Shown here: positions 24,669-32,761 of the stretch, one piece after another | Layout of the letters: each line of letters opens with the position of its first letter | How positions within the stretch are numbered: the first letter of the stretch is position 1 | Source: an uncultured SAR86 cluster bacterium | Lineage (GTDB): Bacteria; Pseudomonadota; Gammaproteobacteria; Magnimaribacterales; D2472 | Reading direction: 5' to 3' | DNA length: 52,273 nt | NCBI GenBank assembly: GCA_902612915.1 | Contig: CACMFH010000008.1 | Location: forward strand, 1-52,273 | Program-made: the position numbers and the translations under genes | The notes under the pieces: model-generated | Told to the model about the DNA's origin: nothing | The model's input: only the letters and a program-made list of their open reading frames with translations | Database searches by the model: none

Positions 24669-26564
24669 ATGAACACTTTAAACAGGGTAGTTCTGTTAGT
24701 TAGTTTTTTCGTCATTGCCTCATGCGGTGGTGGTGGCGGAGGTGGTGGCTCCGAGGATTCTTACACTCCTCCTGCTCAGACTAACGGTGCGCCTACAATA
24801 ACAAATACCGTATTTAATATTTCTGTACCAGAAAACCAAACTTCAGCATTTACAATTTCAGCATCGGACCCTGATGGTGACTCCCTCACCTATTCATTAT
24901 CCGGAACTGATAGTGCTTTATTTAGTGTTTCTTCAAGTGGAGTTGTAACATTTAATACAGCGCCAGATTATGAAAATCCCTCAGACTCTAATGCTGATAA
25001 TGTCTATGAAGTTACTGCAACTGTTTCAGATGGTTCATTAACTGATTCTGAAAGCTTTATGATTACAGTTACAAATGATACATCTGATGATGTAACCACA
25101 GAAGGTTATGATGGAACATTAGTTGCAGCAGGACCTGTTCAAGGAGCAACTGTATGTATTCAAGTAAATACTGGAACCTGTACAGGAGCTCAATTTACTA
25201 CTACCTCTGCACAAGATGGTACTTTTTCATTAACAGTTGACTCAGGCACTACTGGAGTCCTTCGAGGCGAAGGTGGATTTGACCCTGTTACAAATCTTCA
25301 ATTTGGTGAGGGCGATAGTCTTGCTCTGAGTCAACCTGTTACTGATCAGAATGTAGTCATTTCAGCAATCAGTGAAATTATGAATGAGTACAATAGTACC
25401 GATTATGATTCATTTAAAACAAAATTAGGAATTGATCCTTCGTTTATGATCAGATTTGATAATCCTTTTTCTAATCTTGATAATGCCGCTAATAATAAAG
25501 CAGCTGTCATTAATACACAGCTGGTTGTGCTAGGCAAAGTACTAGAAGCAATTCACACGACTACAAGCGGAAGTGTTGGTAATAGAGTTTCGGATGCTAT
25601 TATAAATAGATCAACAACAGAAACATCTCTTGGCGATACTACCTTTATTAAAGATCTTTTAACAAATTATGACGCTGACTTTTCACCATCTAGTCAACAA
25701 TTAATCGATTTATCCTCAGGCATATCTGCTTACATGCAAAAAATAAATGCTAATTCCTCTAATTCACAATCGCATTTCATGCAAGTTGGTGTGTCTGAGC
25801 TTGCAGTTTTGATGAATTCCGTAATGAGCGGAACAGCATCTTCAACTGAGCTTGATAAATTAGTTTTTAATACAATAGATTGGATTAATGATGATACTTC
25901 ATGGAATGGGGGAACTATTACTGACAACGAGTCAAACCTCAATGAAATGAACTATACACTTTCAAATAATGGAAGTTCTAACTATGTTGTAGATAATATC
26001 AATCCTTCAGATACTGAGTTTATTATTTATGTAAAAGAAGGAGATGTTATTAAATTTGAAGCAACGACTGCTGTTACATCAGGTCATCCGTTTAAGATGT
26101 CTACTGTTCAAAACGCTACAAGCTCTGATTCAGGCCAAATTGGAACATCAGAAGGATGGAATCAAGATACGATGACCTTAACAGTTAGCTCATCAACACC
26201 AGAAACTCTTTACCCTTATTGCGATTTTCACTCTGGAATGTATTCACAGGGTAAAATTGTAAAAGTATCTTCATATACTCAAGCCAACATTGATGTCACA
26301 GGTGTTACAAGCGCTCTTCAAGTTAAGGGAACCGTTGCAACTGGTCCTTTTAAAGGTGCATCTGGTTATACCTATAAAGTATATCTTAATTCTCAGGGTG
26401 GGTCAGAACATACTCATACCTTCCATGAATATCCAGGACTAACTTTTTATATGCCTGCCGATCAGGGATATCATGGATCTGAAACATCTAGTACAGATAC
26501 ACCATTTAAAGCAAAATCTCACTACGCAACAACCGGTGATGACAGTATCAGTGATGATTATTAA
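24669..26564 (+). CDS. Lipoprotein with cadherin-like and cupredoxin-like domains
   Basis: 631 residues. The lipoprotein signal (LLVSFFVIASC) is followed by eight glycines. Residues of roughly 38-135 form a cadherin-like domain (VPENQTSAFTISASDPDGDSLTYSL). A carboxypeptidase-regulatory-like segment follows (GPVQGATVCIQVNTGTC), then a helical middle. Near 445-535 is a cupredoxin-like domain: YVKEGDVIKFEA, His473 in GHPFKM, and Cys518, His521 and Met524 in PYCDFHSGM, the ligand pattern of type I blue copper sites. The C-terminus has a His-rich segment (GGSEHTHTFHEYPG). It is likely surface-anchored and copper-binding; the partner is unknown. AAGGAG precedes the ATG, behind a leader that may be structured. 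Confidence 0.85.
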   Translation: MNTLNRVVLLVSFFVIASCGGGGGGGGSEDSYTPPAQTNGAPTITNTVFNISVPENQTSAFTISASDPDGDSLTYSLSGTDSALFSVSSSGVVTFNTAPDYENPSDSNADNVYEVTATVSDGSLTDSESFMITVTNDTSDDVTTEGYDGTLVAAGPVQGATVCIQVNTGTCTGAQFTTTSAQDGTFSLTVDSGTTGVLRGEGGFDPVTNLQFGEGDSLALSQPVTDQNVVISAISEIMNEYNSTDYDSFKTKLGIDPSFMIRFDNPFSNLDNAANNKAAVINTQLVVLGKVLEAIHTTTSGSVGNRVSDAIINRSTTETSLGDTTFIKDLLTNYDADFSPSSQQLIDLSSGISAYMQKINANSSNSQSHFMQVGVSELAVLMNSVMSGTASSTELDKLVFNTIDWINDDTSWNGGTITDNESNLNEMNYTLSNNGSSNYVVDNINPSDTEFIIYVKEGDVIKFEATTAVTSGHPFKMSTVQNATSSDSGQIGTSEGWNQDTMTLTVSSSTPETLYPYCDFHSGMYSQGKIVKVSSYTQANIDVTGVTSALQVKGTVATGPFKGASGYTYKVYLNSQGGSEHTHTFHEYPGLTFYMPADQGYHGSETSSTDTPFKAKSHYATTGDDSISDDY

Positions 26565-26584
26565 TTTCGTCTAACTGCATATTT

Positions 26585-26614
26585 AAAATGCGGCCAAATT
26601 GGCCGCATTTTTTT
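26585..26614. terminator. Bidirectional rho-independent terminator
   Basis: AAATGCGGCCAA (26586-26597) pairs with TTGGCCGCATTT (26599-26610) around a one-base centre (loop in practice larger), followed by a T-run on the plus strand and preceded by an A-rich stretch giving T on the minus strand. It ends the lipoprotein transcript and can also stop the convergent minus-strand operon. Confidence 0.9.
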
Positions 26615-26918
26615 AATATCTTCGTAGATTTTTTGCTAGCTTCTTAGCATACTTCTTATAATGCTTTATAGCAGAACTATAATCTTTGGTCTGATAAGTA
26701 TCAGCTAAAGAATAGCCATCCCAATAATATATTCTATAAATATCATCTTTTTTTAACTCCAGTTCAACTGAAGCTGGGTCTGCGTTTTCATTTGAATTCT
26801 CAAAAATAACTACTTTGTTATCAGAAACTTCACAAGAAGTATTATCTAAGTCACTAAAAAAGGACTTATGAAGATTATAAAATTTTATCTTATCTTCACT
26901 TATACTTGTTTTGGTCAT
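26613..26918 (-). CDS. Small protein of unknown function at the end of the long minus-strand gene series
   Basis: 101 residues from the ATG at 26918, charged and without a signal peptide or membrane segment. It contains ASVELELKKDDIYRIYYWDGYSLADTYQ and a Lys/Tyr-rich C-terminal helix (SSAIKHYKKYAKKLAKNLRRY). No family is recognised. The start lies inside the preceding DUF2805-type gene (about 23-base overlap), so it is co-transcribed with it. A TTG at 26936 is a less likely start. Its stop codon touches the bidirectional terminator. Confidence 0.65.
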   Translation of the reverse strand: MTKTSISEDKIKFYNLHKSFFSDLDNTSCEVSDNKVVIFENSNENADPASVELELKKDDIYRIYYWDGYSLADTYQTKDYSSAIKHYKKYAKKLAKNLRRY

Positions 26919-27147
26919 ATGAATGATGCCTGCCAACTTTAAAAGATCTTAATTCTGAATGCTTTGTTTTTCTTCCCCTAACTCTCTTACGCCATAAATT
27001 AAAACTATTTCTATTGAGATTGTCTCTCATAATCTTTACGACTTGATCATGGGATAAGTTAAATTGTGATTCAATAGCATCAAATGGAGTTCTGTCTTCC
27101 CATGCCATTTCAATAATCCTTGATATGTCAGCTTCGGATAATTTCAC
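26896..27147 (-). CDS. DUF2805 / TIGR03643-family protein
   Basis: 83 residues. The sequence AWEDRTPFDAIESQFNLS followed by EVIKLMR-like VVKIMRDNL and FNLWRKRVRGRKTKH matches the small DUF2805 family known to me. The helix-turn-helix-like N-terminal half and basic C-terminus suggest nucleic acid binding, but no function is established. It abuts the dioxygenase gene and overlaps the next small gene. Confidence 0.8.
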   Translation of the reverse strand: MKLSEADISRIIEMAWEDRTPFDAIESQFNLSHDQVVKIMRDNLNRNSFNLWRKRVRGRKTKHSELRSFKVGRHHSYDQNKYK

Positions 27148-28215
27148 TTAATTTGATAATAAGACTATGTTATTAGCTGCATTGTCATAGGTGAAATAAG
27201 CATCTTGTAAATGCCTTTTTCCATTAGGTATAAAAGGTTCACGAGCATGAAGAACCCTTAAACTTGCAACTACCAGGGCCTCTCCCCCATTAAGTCTGAA
27301 AGTTGAACGATATTTTTTATCATGAACTCTCAATGAAATCTCATGATATGCCTTATAAAATTCTCTTACCCCTTCTTTTCTTGGATCTATCATTTGCATT
27401 AATTGATTGGAAAATCTGAAACTTTCAATTGTTCCATCTGTTGCGCACTTAATAAGAGGTGCTTCGGCATATGTTTCATTTTCTTCATCGAATTCTCTAA
27501 ATGGCACATTAAAATTTTGAAGTATTGAGAAATATTCAGGCATCTCATCTTTTAGATCTTTTGCCACCCTCCAACCGTCAACGATTATAGATTCTCCTCC
27601 CTCGCATTCATTTTCTAACATATGCAAGACCTGAATGCTTGGTTGAGATTTATAACTTGCAAAGTCATTATGTGGGGGAAGACCTTTTGGTGTATGCGCT
27701 ACATTATATACATGACCTGTTACTGAAACATTATGGATTCTTTCAAAAAGGACTTCATTTATTGGTCCCAGCCTTTTAGCAAGAAATTCTAAAGAATTTG
27801 ATTCCTTTGGTGCACCTTTAAGAATAATTACACCAAATGTTACGAAAGTTTTAAGGGCTTCAAGTGCTATTTCTTTACTATCTAAAAATTCAGTCCAACT
27901 ATATTTTTTAGGCTGAAATCCCTTTGGCCACTCGCATTGATCTGGATAACGCGGTAAATATGAATTTTTTATTAAATCTATTGGAATAGATGATTCATGG
28001 CCGTCAGGCCAAATAATCTTAATATTATTATCAATTTCTTCTACATGCTTTGGAACTATATCTACAGGAACTGAATGCAATAAAAATTGTTTTTCTTGTG
28101 TCTCAGTAATTCTGCATTCGTCGCACTGGCAATTGTCTCTTAGCCATAAAAAAGGCAGATCAAATTTATTTTTTTTTACAGTTAAAATTATTGAATCTTC
28201 TTTAATTTCAATCAT
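27148..28215 (-). CDS. Gamma-butyrobetaine/trimethyllysine dioxygenase-like Fe(II)/2-oxoglutarate oxygenase
   Basis: 355 residues. The N-terminal domain carries WLRDNCQCDECR and WPDGH, the Cys3-His zinc site of the BBOX/TMLH family. The C-terminal TauD-like domain has iron ligands in PPHNDF and LHAREPF and a 2-oxoglutarate contact region (RHLQDAYF). Family members hydroxylate gamma-butyrobetaine or trimethyllysine in carnitine synthesis, or related betaines. No other carnitine genes are visible here, so the exact substrate stays open. It overlaps rsmJ by four bases and is followed directly by the DUF2805 gene. Confidence 0.88.
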   Translation of the reverse strand: MIEIKEDSIILTVKKNKFDLPFLWLRDNCQCDECRITETQEKQFLLHSVPVDIVPKHVEEIDNNIKIIWPDGHESSIPIDLIKNSYLPRYPDQCEWPKGFQPKKYSWTEFLDSKEIALEALKTFVTFGVIILKGAPKESNSLEFLAKRLGPINEVLFERIHNVSVTGHVYNVAHTPKGLPPHNDFASYKSQPSIQVLHMLENECEGGESIIVDGWRVAKDLKDEMPEYFSILQNFNVPFREFDEENETYAEAPLIKCATDGTIESFRFSNQLMQMIDPRKEGVREFYKAYHEISLRVHDKKYRSTFRLNGGEALVVASLRVLHAREPFIPNGKRHLQDAYFTYDNAANNIVLLSN

Positions 28216-28943
28216 AAATAAATATCAAATCTAGTTGTTTTACCTAATACCTGATAATTAATATTACTATAGTTTTTTCCGTACTTTAAAGGCCTTTTTA
28301 AAATAATTTTTTTGTATTCAAGATCAAAAAAATCCTTAACTAAGTTTTCACCGCTATCTGTTAAATTTTCAATCTCTAATATTTTTTTAATATTTTCTAA
28401 TCTTCCTGATTTTTTATTTTTTTTATTTAAAGATGGATACATAGGGTCCAAATAAATAACATCAAATCCTTTTGACATGCTTTTGTAAACATCCAACGAA
28501 TTGTCATTTAAAAATACTAAATTTTTTAATTCTGGTATCTTATTTTTAGCCCTTAATATCGCATCCTTAACCAAAGAGTAAATAATTTTACTCTGCTCTA
28601 CAGCAACAACTTTGTGACCCAATGATAGAAAAATCATTGTATCTGTTAATAAGCCTGCAGTTGAGTCAAATATAGATAGTTGTTTATCAGTCTTGCCTAA
28701 AGCTTTTCTTAAGTTTCTCTCATGATTAACTCTTTTGAGTCTCCATCCAAGCGTCCCTTTCAAAAAATCTACGTGCAAAACTTCTTTTGGATTTATAGAA
28801 TCTTTTACAAAAGATAGTCCATTTGTGTCGTACACAAAATAATTATTAGCAGATGGTTTGTCTCTAACTTCTTCTAATTTAGAAAAGTTTGCAATACTTT
28901 TAAATGTTTCTTTGGTGACATCATCCTTGATAAAGATTTGCAT
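28212..28943 (-). CDS. rsmJ: 16S rRNA m2G1516 methyltransferase RsmJ
   Basis: 243 residues. The SAM-binding motif reads DSTAGLLTDTMIFLSLGHKVVAVEQ, followed by the catalytic-type DVIYLDPMYP and the family-typical KKIILKRPLKYG. RsmJ (YhiQ) methylates guanosine 1516 in 16S rRNA. It sits between uppP (adjacent, no gap) and the dioxygenase gene (ATGA overlap). Confidence 0.88.
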   Translation of the reverse strand: MQIFIKDDVTKETFKSIANFSKLEEVRDKPSANNYFVYDTNGLSFVKDSINPKEVLHVDFLKGTLGWRLKRVNHERNLRKALGKTDKQLSIFDSTAGLLTDTMIFLSLGHKVVAVEQSKIIYSLVKDAILRAKNKIPELKNLVFLNDNSLDVYKSMSKGFDVIYLDPMYPSLNKKNKKSGRLENIKKILEIENLTDSGENLVKDFFDLEYKKIILKRPLKYGKNYSNINYQVLGKTTRFDIYL

Positions 28944-29729
28944 CTAAATTATCAATAAAAGTATGCCAAGCAAAAACCTGTATGCAACAAAAGGAATCAT
29001 TCCTATTTTTTCGACAAGCTTAAGAAATAACTTTATTGTGAAAAAAGCAAAAATCATTGATGTAAAAAAACCGATGCTTGTATTAAGTAAGTCAAAACTA
29101 AAATTTCCATTATTTAAATCAAAAATGAGTAAAGTTAATGCGCCAAGAATAGTTGGAATTGCAAGCAAAAATGCAAATTTTGAAGCATCTTTTAGGCTTA
29201 ATCCAATCAAAAGACCCGCCGTGATTGCTGCTCCAGATCTTGAAGCGCCAGGTATCAAAGCGAAACATTGAAATAATCCAATAAAACCTGCACCTAAAAT
29301 AGTTATATTAATGAGAGTTTTTTTACCTTTATTATTTAGAAAGGCAAAAAGCAATATTGATGCAAAAATTAAGTTTGAAATTGCAATATCATTAATGCTA
29401 AATATCCTTTGGCTAATTAAATCTCTAAAAATAAATCCTATGATAACTATTGGAATGGTGGCGATTATTAATTGTATTACTAAATTTTTATCTTCATTAA
29501 AATTATTAGTTTCAAGAAGTGATTTACTCATCAGAAAGATTTCATTTCTAAAGTAATAAACTACTGCTATTAATGTTCCGGCATGAACTGAAATATCAAA
29601 ATATAATCCTAAATCATTTGAACCAAATATTAGTGTTGGGAACAATAAATGAGCAGAACTAGAGATTGGCAAAAATTCAGTTAAGCCCTGAACTAAGCCT
29701 AAAATAAAACTCAATAATATATCATTCAT
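28944..29729 (-). CDS. uppP: Undecaprenyl-diphosphatase UppP (BacA)
   Basis: 261 residues with about eight membrane segments. Both signature motifs are present: GLTEFLPISSSAHLL near the N-terminus and PGASRSGAAITAGLLIGL in the second half. UppP dephosphorylates undecaprenyl diphosphate at the inner membrane to recycle the lipid carrier for peptidoglycan and surface polysaccharides. The start overlaps the tsaB end by eight bases. Confidence 0.95.
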   Translation of the reverse strand: MNDILLSFILGLVQGLTEFLPISSSAHLLFPTLIFGSNDLGLYFDISVHAGTLIAVVYYFRNEIFLMSKSLLETNNFNEDKNLVIQLIIATIPIVIIGFIFRDLISQRIFSINDIAISNLIFASILLFAFLNNKGKKTLINITILGAGFIGLFQCFALIPGASRSGAAITAGLLIGLSLKDASKFAFLLAIPTILGALTLLIFDLNNGNFSFDLLNTSIGFFTSMIFAFFTIKLFLKLVEKIGMIPFVAYRFLLGILLLII

Positions 29730-30153
29730 TTAATTTTCTAAATTTAATATCTTCTTCATAAGTTGGGTTAACATTTTTAGGATCAAATCTTTTATCGGCA
29801 TCTTCAGCAGATAAAAATTTCTCTTTAGCAATTATTACTAGCTCCTCTACATCAAGATTATTTTCAGAATTATCTTCAATTAAAATTAGCGGTTTTTTAA
29901 GAGCGGTTGCAACACCTTTTAAAAAACTAGCAGTGATTCTTGTGGCGGTAAATGAATTTTGGTTGTTCTCAAATGCAAATAGATCTATTTCACTTAAATT
30001 AAATATTTTTTTATGGCCAATGTTATCTAAAAACATGTCCCAATTTGGTCTATCCTTTCGGTCATGATCCATTGTGAACGAATTAATTTCGTCATTCAGC
30101 ATTAAACTTATACCTGTTCTATCACCAGAACTTTTTATGGCTAAAATTTTCAT
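29722..30153 (-). CDS. tsaB: Shortened TsaB-like t6A biosynthesis protein
   Basis: 143 residues, compared with about 230 for typical TsaB. The N-terminus MKILAIKSSGDRTGISL and the NSFTATRITASFLKGVATALKKPLI segment (66-90) correspond to the TsaB core, although the usual GPGSFTGVR is reduced to NNQNSFTATR. The end, VNPTYEEDIKFRKL, matches the TsaB C-terminal tail. The stretch between is missing most of the second domain. TsaB partners TsaD and TsaE in threonylcarbamoyl-adenosine tRNA modification. The position after adk is typical. It is tightly packed in the operon and shows no frameshift, so it appears to be a functional short form. Confidence 0.75.
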   Translation of the reverse strand: MKILAIKSSGDRTGISLMLNDEINSFTMDHDRKDRPNWDMFLDNIGHKKIFNLSEIDLFAFENNQNSFTATRITASFLKGVATALKKPLILIEDNSENNLDVEELVIIAKEKFLSAEDADKRFDPKNVNPTYEEDIKFRKLNE

Positions 30154-30155
30154 AT

Positions 30156-30800
30156 CTATATTTGAGATGATATTTCTGTAAAAACTTCATCGACAGAATT
30201 AGAGCCATCCACCTTTATGAATTTTAAGAGTCCAGAGTCGCTTTGACCTTTATAAAAAGTTGTAAGGGGTTTTGTTTGTTCATGATATACATCCAATCTC
30301 TTTAGGACTGTATCAGGCTTATCATCCTCTCGTTGAACTAGTGGCTCACCTGTTTCATCATCTAATCCGCTATTTTTTGGTGGGTTATGATCAATATGAT
30401 AATTTCTTCCCGATGCAGGGTGGACTCTTCTACCAGACATTCGTTTAACAATGATTTCATCCTCTACAAAAATTTCAATTACATGTGTAAAGTTAATTTT
30501 CATATCAGCAAGCTGCTCAGCCTGTCCTATTGTTCTTGGAACGCCATCAAACAGAGATCCATTTTCACAATCTGGTTTTAGAAGCCTTTCTTGAATTAAA
30601 GAGCCAATAATATCATCAGAGACTAAGCCACCAGAATCAAGTATCTCTGAAACCCTTGCACCTAAGTTACTACCTGATGCAACAGCCTCTCTAAGCATAT
30701 CGCCAGTACTGATTTTTGGAATATCACATAAATCGCATATCAAATCTGCTTGAGTACCTTTACCTGCTCCAGGAGGCCCTAATAAAATAATATTATTCAT
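30156..30800 (-). CDS. adk: Adenylate kinase
   Basis: 214 residues, exactly the long-form bacterial length. P-loop GPPGAGKGTQAD (8-19), ISTGDMLR, DGVPRTIGQAE, and a LID domain beginning GRRVHPASGRNYH without zinc cysteines. It catalyses ATP + AMP = 2 ADP. The start overlaps acpS by four bases and tsaB follows after two bases. Confidence 0.97.
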   Translation of the reverse strand: MNNIILLGPPGAGKGTQADLICDLCDIPKISTGDMLREAVASGSNLGARVSEILDSGGLVSDDIIGSLIQERLLKPDCENGSLFDGVPRTIGQAEQLADMKINFTHVIEIFVEDEIIVKRMSGRRVHPASGRNYHIDHNPPKNSGLDDETGEPLVQREDDKPDTVLKRLDVYHEQTKPLTTFYKGQSDSGLLKFIKVDGSNSVDEVFTEISSQI

Positions 30801-31174
30801 TTTTCTAATACCGCAATAGCAATTGCATAATCTCTCTCATCTGCAAGACTAACATGTGTTCTAGTTATACCCAAGTCACTAATAATTTTCTCAAGTTTGT
30901 TAAGTGCATTAAAAATTGGAGCTCCATTTTTATCTCTAAGTATTTCAATATTTTTAAAATTAGTATCATTTCTAATGCCTGTTCCAATTGCTTTTGCAAT
31001 TGCTTCTTTAGCCGCAAATTGTTTTGAAATATAAACAATCTTTTTTTGATTTGTTAAAGAATCATAAAATTCTTTTTCATTATGACTTAGTATTTTAGAT
31101 GCAAACTTGTCTAGTGACGTCATGGTCTTAATTCTCTTAATTTCTACTATGTCTGTTCCAATTCCAAATATCAT
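30797..31174 (-). CDS. acpS: Holo-[acyl-carrier-protein] synthase
   Basis: 125 residues. GIGTDIVEIKRI at the N-terminus supplies the Mg-binding Asp, and FAAKEAIAKAIGTGI supplies the second acidic ligand and CoA-binding region. AcpS attaches phosphopantetheine to acyl carrier protein. It overlaps recO by four bases upstream and adk by four downstream. In many relatives pdxJ lies between recO and acpS; here it is absent. Confidence 0.95.
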   Translation of the reverse strand: MIFGIGTDIVEIKRIKTMTSLDKFASKILSHNEKEFYDSLTNQKKIVYISKQFAAKEAIAKAIGTGIRNDTNFKNIEILRDKNGAPIFNALNKLEKIISDLGITRTHVSLADERDYAIAIAVLEK

Positions 31175-31866
31175 TTTTTTATTGATTTAAAGATTTTTCG
31201 ACTAGCAAGGTCTTTTCCTTCAAGGCAAATGCCTATTGCTTTGGTTGTGATTTCTTTAAGGTATTTTAAAGGAACATCTTCAAGCTTTCGTTTTTTAATA
31301 CTCAAAATATCTTTGCCCTTGAAACTTGAGCTATTTGATTTCCTAAATCCTCTTTCCGATACAAATACATATGATAATTCTGCTTCAATTGGTTCATTTG
31401 AATCAATTTCTGAGTCATAATCAAATCCGTATCCAAGCATATCAAGTAAATCTAGCTCAAAATGTCTAAGAGAAATCTCAATATTATTATTTTCATTAAT
31501 TTTTTTTAGAAATTCGTCATATAAAACAAACAATTCCTCATGTTTAGCATCTTTTGGAAGAAGCTTCATAAGAAGTTCATTTATATAAAGCAGACTATAG
31601 CTAACCTTTGAAAAAGTATTAGAGTTACTTGCTAAGTCCCTATCAATACTTGTAAGTGTTTTTAATTCAGATCTTCCTGAGTAAGTTATTTTTAATTTTT
31701 GAAATGGTACTAAATAACCAAAAAATTTAGATTTTGGTTTTTTTGCGCCCTTAGCTATAAAAGATATCTTGCCGCTTTTTTGAGTAAAAACATCTGCGAT
31801 AATACTTGTTTCACCGTAAGATCTTTGATGTAAAAGGAAACAATTATCATTGTTACTTTGACTCAT
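31171..31866 (-). CDS. recO: DNA repair protein RecO
   Basis: 231 residues. The N-terminal OB-fold region reads FLLHQRSYGETSIIADVFTQKSGKISFIAKGAKKPKSK, a typical RecO opening; the C-terminal part is helical without zinc cysteines. RecO with RecR loads RecA on SSB-coated DNA. I place the start at the ATG at 31866 because GGAGG lies five bases before it; an upstream in-frame start at 31878 is less likely. It overlaps the era end by 14 bases. Confidence 0.92.
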   Translation of the reverse strand: MSQSNNDNCFLLHQRSYGETSIIADVFTQKSGKISFIAKGAKKPKSKFFGYLVPFQKLKITYSGRSELKTLTSIDRDLASNSNTFSKVSYSLLYINELLMKLLPKDAKHEELFVLYDEFLKKINENNNIEISLRHFELDLLDMLGYGFDYDSEIDSNEPIEAELSYVFVSERGFRKSNSSSFKGKDILSIKKRKLEDVPLKYLKEITTKAIGICLEGKDLASRKIFKSIKK

Positions 31867-32761
31867 AATTGCCTCCAACTCCGAGGCTTTGAATAAAACC
31901 TGAGTCTGTGTTCCATTTCTTTTTAACTTTTACCCAAGTTTTAAGAAAAACTTTTTTATTAATAAGTTTTTCTATATCAGACCTAGCCTGCTTACCAATT
32001 TGTTTAAGCACTTCTCCACCTGAACCAATTACAATTTGTTTTTGTGAGCTTCTATTTACATATATGGTTGCATAAATTTCAGTTAGGTCATTTTTATCAT
32101 CAATTTTTTCTATTTCAACAAAGGTATCATGCGGAAGCTCATCTCCAAGCTTTCTGATAATTTTTTCTCTTACAAGCTCAGAAAAAATAAATTTTTGATC
32201 ATTTTTATGAAAAATTAAGTCATCTGAATAAATATGAGGATTTTGTGGAATATTTTCTTTAATGACGGATATAAGCTGATCTAAGCCATCTTTTGTCTTT
32301 GCAGAGACCAACATAATTTCTTGAAACTTATGAATTGAAGCAATCATCTCAAGAAATGGAAGCAATTTATTTTTATTTTCGACTTGATCGATTTTATTTA
32401 TTACGCAAAAGACTTTTTGATTTGTATCTTTCAACTTTTTAATAATTAATTCATCATTTTTATCAAAACTCAGTCTTTGAATTACAAAAAGAACTAAATC
32501 TGAATCCTCAATGATACTTTGCGCTGATCTGTTTAGAATTTTGTTCATAGTTTTTTCTGACTTAATATGCATACCAGGGGTATCAATAAAAATCATCTGT
32601 TTATTTTTATGGGTTTTAACTCCAAGAATATTATTTCTTGTAGTTTGAGATTTTCTTGAAGTGATAGAGACTTTTTTTTCTAAAATTGCATTGAGAATTG
32701 TAGATTTACCAACATTAGGCTTACCTATAATTGAAATATAACCACAATATTCTTTAGGCAT
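31853..32761 (-). CDS. era: GTPase Era
   Basis: 302 residues from the ATG at 32761, matching the family. G1 is GKPNVGKST, G3 is DTPG, and G4 is NKID. The C-terminal KH domain has QKQIVIGSGGEVLKQIGKQARSDIEKL. Era binds the 3' end of 16S rRNA and assists 30S assembly. A 26-residue upstream extension is open but overlaps rnc and is not Era-like. It overlaps rnc by eight bases in the conserved rnc-era-recO order. Confidence 0.96.
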   Translation of the reverse strand: MPKEYCGYISIIGKPNVGKSTILNAILEKKVSITSRKSQTTRNNILGVKTHKNKQMIFIDTPGMHIKSEKTMNKILNRSAQSIIEDSDLVLFVIQRLSFDKNDELIIKKLKDTNQKVFCVINKIDQVENKNKLLPFLEMIASIHKFQEIMLVSAKTKDGLDQLISVIKENIPQNPHIYSDDLIFHKNDQKFIFSELVREKIIRKLGDELPHDTFVEIEKIDDKNDLTEIYATIYVNRSSQKQIVIGSGGEVLKQIGKQARSDIEKLINKKVFLKTWVKVKKKWNTDSGFIQSLGVGGNYESK

